Positions 62,799-64,000 of a DNA stretch of 64,000 nt are shown one piece after another. This stretch comes from Mycolicibacterium chubuense NBB4 (GTDB lineage Bacteria > Actinomycetota > Actinomycetes > Mycobacteriales > Mycobacteriaceae). The notes beneath the pieces were generated by a model. That model saw nothing but the letters and a program-made list of their open reading frames with translations, made no database searches and was not told the origin of the DNA. The translations under genes were made by a program, and so were the position numbers. The DNA is taken from NCBI RefSeq assembly GCF_000266905.1, contig NC_018027.1, positions 3,410,001 to 3,474,000 of the forward strand, read 5' to 3'. Positions within the stretch are counted from its first letter, which is position 1. Every line of letters starts with the position of its first letter.

Positions 62799-64000
62799 AT
62801 GACGACACCATCGATGGGCTGGTATCCCGATCAAGGTTTCGGGCCGGTCGTGGCGGCGGCCCTGCCCAAGTTCGACCCGTTCTACAAGTACGACGCAGCG
62901 AAGCTGGCGGACAAATCGCCGGGAACGGTGCTGAGGTCTCGCCGGCTTCCTTATCACGTGGCGGGCCTCCCCACACCGTTCACGGCCACCCAACTGCTCT
63001 ACCGGTCGACCAGCCAGACCGGGAATCCGACCGCCAACGTCACCTCTGTCATTCAGCCGCCGTTCCAGCCCGACAAGACGAAGGTGCTCTCGTACCAGTC
63101 CTTCTACGACTCGCTCAACCAGAACGACGAGCCGTCGTTCGCGATCGCGGGCGGACGGCCGATCCCCACGCTTCCCGAACTCGTCAACACCGCGGAACTG
63201 GCGGTCTTCGCTCCGTTCCTCGCCGAGGGGTACACGGTCGTCGTCGCCGACATCGAGGGCCAGCGAGCGGACTTCGCCGCAGGCCCCGAGTATGGAATGA
63301 ACACACTCGACTCGATCCGTGCCGCATTCGGCTCTAAGCAGGTCGGGCTTCCGGGCGAAGCGAAAGTGGCGCTGCTCGGCTACTCCGGCGGTGCGCTCGC
63401 CACCGAGTGGGCCGCCGAGCTCGCCCCGACCTACGCCCCGGAGGTCAACAAGCGCCTGATCGGCGCGGCGATGGGCGGCCTGCTCGTCCACCCGGCGCAC
63501 AACCTGCACTACGTCGACGGCAGCCGCAACTGGGCAGGCGTCATGCTGATGGCGCTCGTCGGCATCGCGCGCGCCTTCGAGAAGCAGGATGAATTCAGGA
63601 AGTATCTGAACGCCGAGGGCACGAAGCTCTTCGACGCCATGCAGTCCAAGTCGATCGTCGATGTCCTCGGCAAGCGCGAGTACTCGGGTCTGACGTGGGC
63701 ACAGCTCGTCGAGCCGGCGTACCCGAGCCCCGAGAGCATTCCGCTCTACGTCGAGTGCGTCAACAAGCTGATCATGGGAACCGGTGGGATCTCCGAGGGA
63801 CCTGCTGCGCCGGGGATCGTGCCGCTGTTCATCGGCCAGGGTGCCAACGGGGAACTCGAGGGCACACCGGGTGACAAGCCCCACATCGGCCCAGGCGACG
63901 GAGTGATGATCGCCGGTGACGTGCGCACGCTCGCCCGTGGCTACTGCGAGCGCACGCCGGTTTGGTACGAGGAGTACGAAGACTTCAGCCACTTCTCGAG
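62799..64000 (+). CDS. Secretory lipase family (LIP) protein, partial
   Basis: Four hundred residues visible; the gene runs off the right edge. The nucleophile elbow is LLGYSGGALATEWAAEL (GxSxG), and the preceding VLSYQSFYDSL segment and GGLLVHPAHNLHYVDG fit the LIP/triacylglycerol lipase family of actinobacteria (PF03583 type). No signal peptide is seen in the first residues (MTTPSMGWYPDQGFG), so export is uncertain. ATG 62799 follows GAGGGGGACGTC. It is divergent from the sulfatase, with two DosR-like boxes between. Confidence 0.85.
   Translation, partial: MTTPSMGWYPDQGFGPVVAAALPKFDPFYKYDAAKLADKSPGTVLRSRRLPYHVAGLPTPFTATQLLYRSTSQTGNPTANVTSVIQPPFQPDKTKVLSYQSFYDSLNQNDEPSFAIAGGRPIPTLPELVNTAELAVFAPFLAEGYTVVVADIEGQRADFAAGPEYGMNTLDSIRAAFGSKQVGLPGEAKVALLGYSGGALATEWAAELAPTYAPEVNKRLIGAAMGGLLVHPAHNLHYVDGSRNWAGVMLMALVGIARAFEKQDEFRKYLNAEGTKLFDAMQSKSIVDVLGKREYSGLTWAQLVEPAYPSPESIPLYVECVNKLIMGTGGISEGPAAPGIVPLFIGQGANGELEGTPGDKPHIGPGDGVMIAGDVRTLARGYCERTPVWYEEYEDFSHFS

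Noticed and set aside
62598..63992. A 464-residue minus-strand frame over the lipase
   Set aside because: It is antisense to a clear lipase with GYSGG elbow and a good ribosome site; high GC third positions create such shadows.

Overview
This window looks like chromosome from a mycobacterium, probably a fast-growing Mycolicibacterium-type species. It is GC-rich and carries the mycolic-acid FAS-II operon mabR-fabD-acpM-kasA-kasB-accD6, in the same neighbourhood as I remember for M. tuberculosis Rv2238c-Rv2264c. It also has mycothiol-dependent metabolism, an MPT63-family secreted protein and DUF732 proteins. No phage, IS element, CRISPR array or rRNA was seen. There is one tRNA. No gene-free stretch exceeds 300 bases.

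Region 1 (1-5.3 kb) resembles the dormancy (DosR) gene set: a CapA-like protein (Rv0574c type), a phosphoribosyltransferase-hydrolase fusion (Rv0571c type), and decayed pieces of archease, RtcB and a PHP-domain protein. DosR-box-like sites occur here, but such short degenerate matches also arise by chance. Region 2 (5.4-17.1 kb) is core: tRNA-Val, ahpE, a DUF3052 protein, a lipoprotein, aceE, then the mycolate elongation operon and its regulator. Region 3 (17.1-30.8 kb) holds glpD with its TetR neighbour, an FAD oxidase with a lipid kinase, a DUF3145 protein, a serine hydrolase, an MscS channel, mscR with a metallo-hydrolase, a SHOCT membrane protein, a SABATH-type methyltransferase, and an Hsp70-like membrane protein with a proline-rich tail.

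Region 4 (30.8-36.5 kb) is a complete peptide/nickel-type ABC importer operon (binding protein, two permeases, fused double ATPase). Region 5 (36.5-42.1 kb) looks like an accessory catabolic patch: SDR, TetR, cytochrome P450, DapB-like dehydrogenase, Rieske oxygenase and TetR. Region 6 (42.1-55 kb) mixes AzlCD amino-acid export, lipoproteins and secreted proteins, alpha/beta hydrolases, a thermolysin-like protease, an aldo-keto reductase, a PhoD-like phosphatase, a POT peptide transporter and two adjacent DUF732 proteins. Region 7 (55-64 kb) contains an adenylate-cyclase/AAA/TPR gene collapsed by an internal deletion, an aldehyde dehydrogenase, an acyl-reductase-like SDR, an arylsulfatase and a lipase that runs off the window. 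The last two diverge from a region with two DosR-box-like sites.

A recurring oddity is short tandem repeats with palindromic cores placed exactly at gene ends: over the stop codons of aceE and the metallo-hydrolase, at the mscR/metallo-hydrolase junction, and in the start region of a lipoprotein gene. All family assignments come from reading the sequence and from memory of the families; no database search was run.
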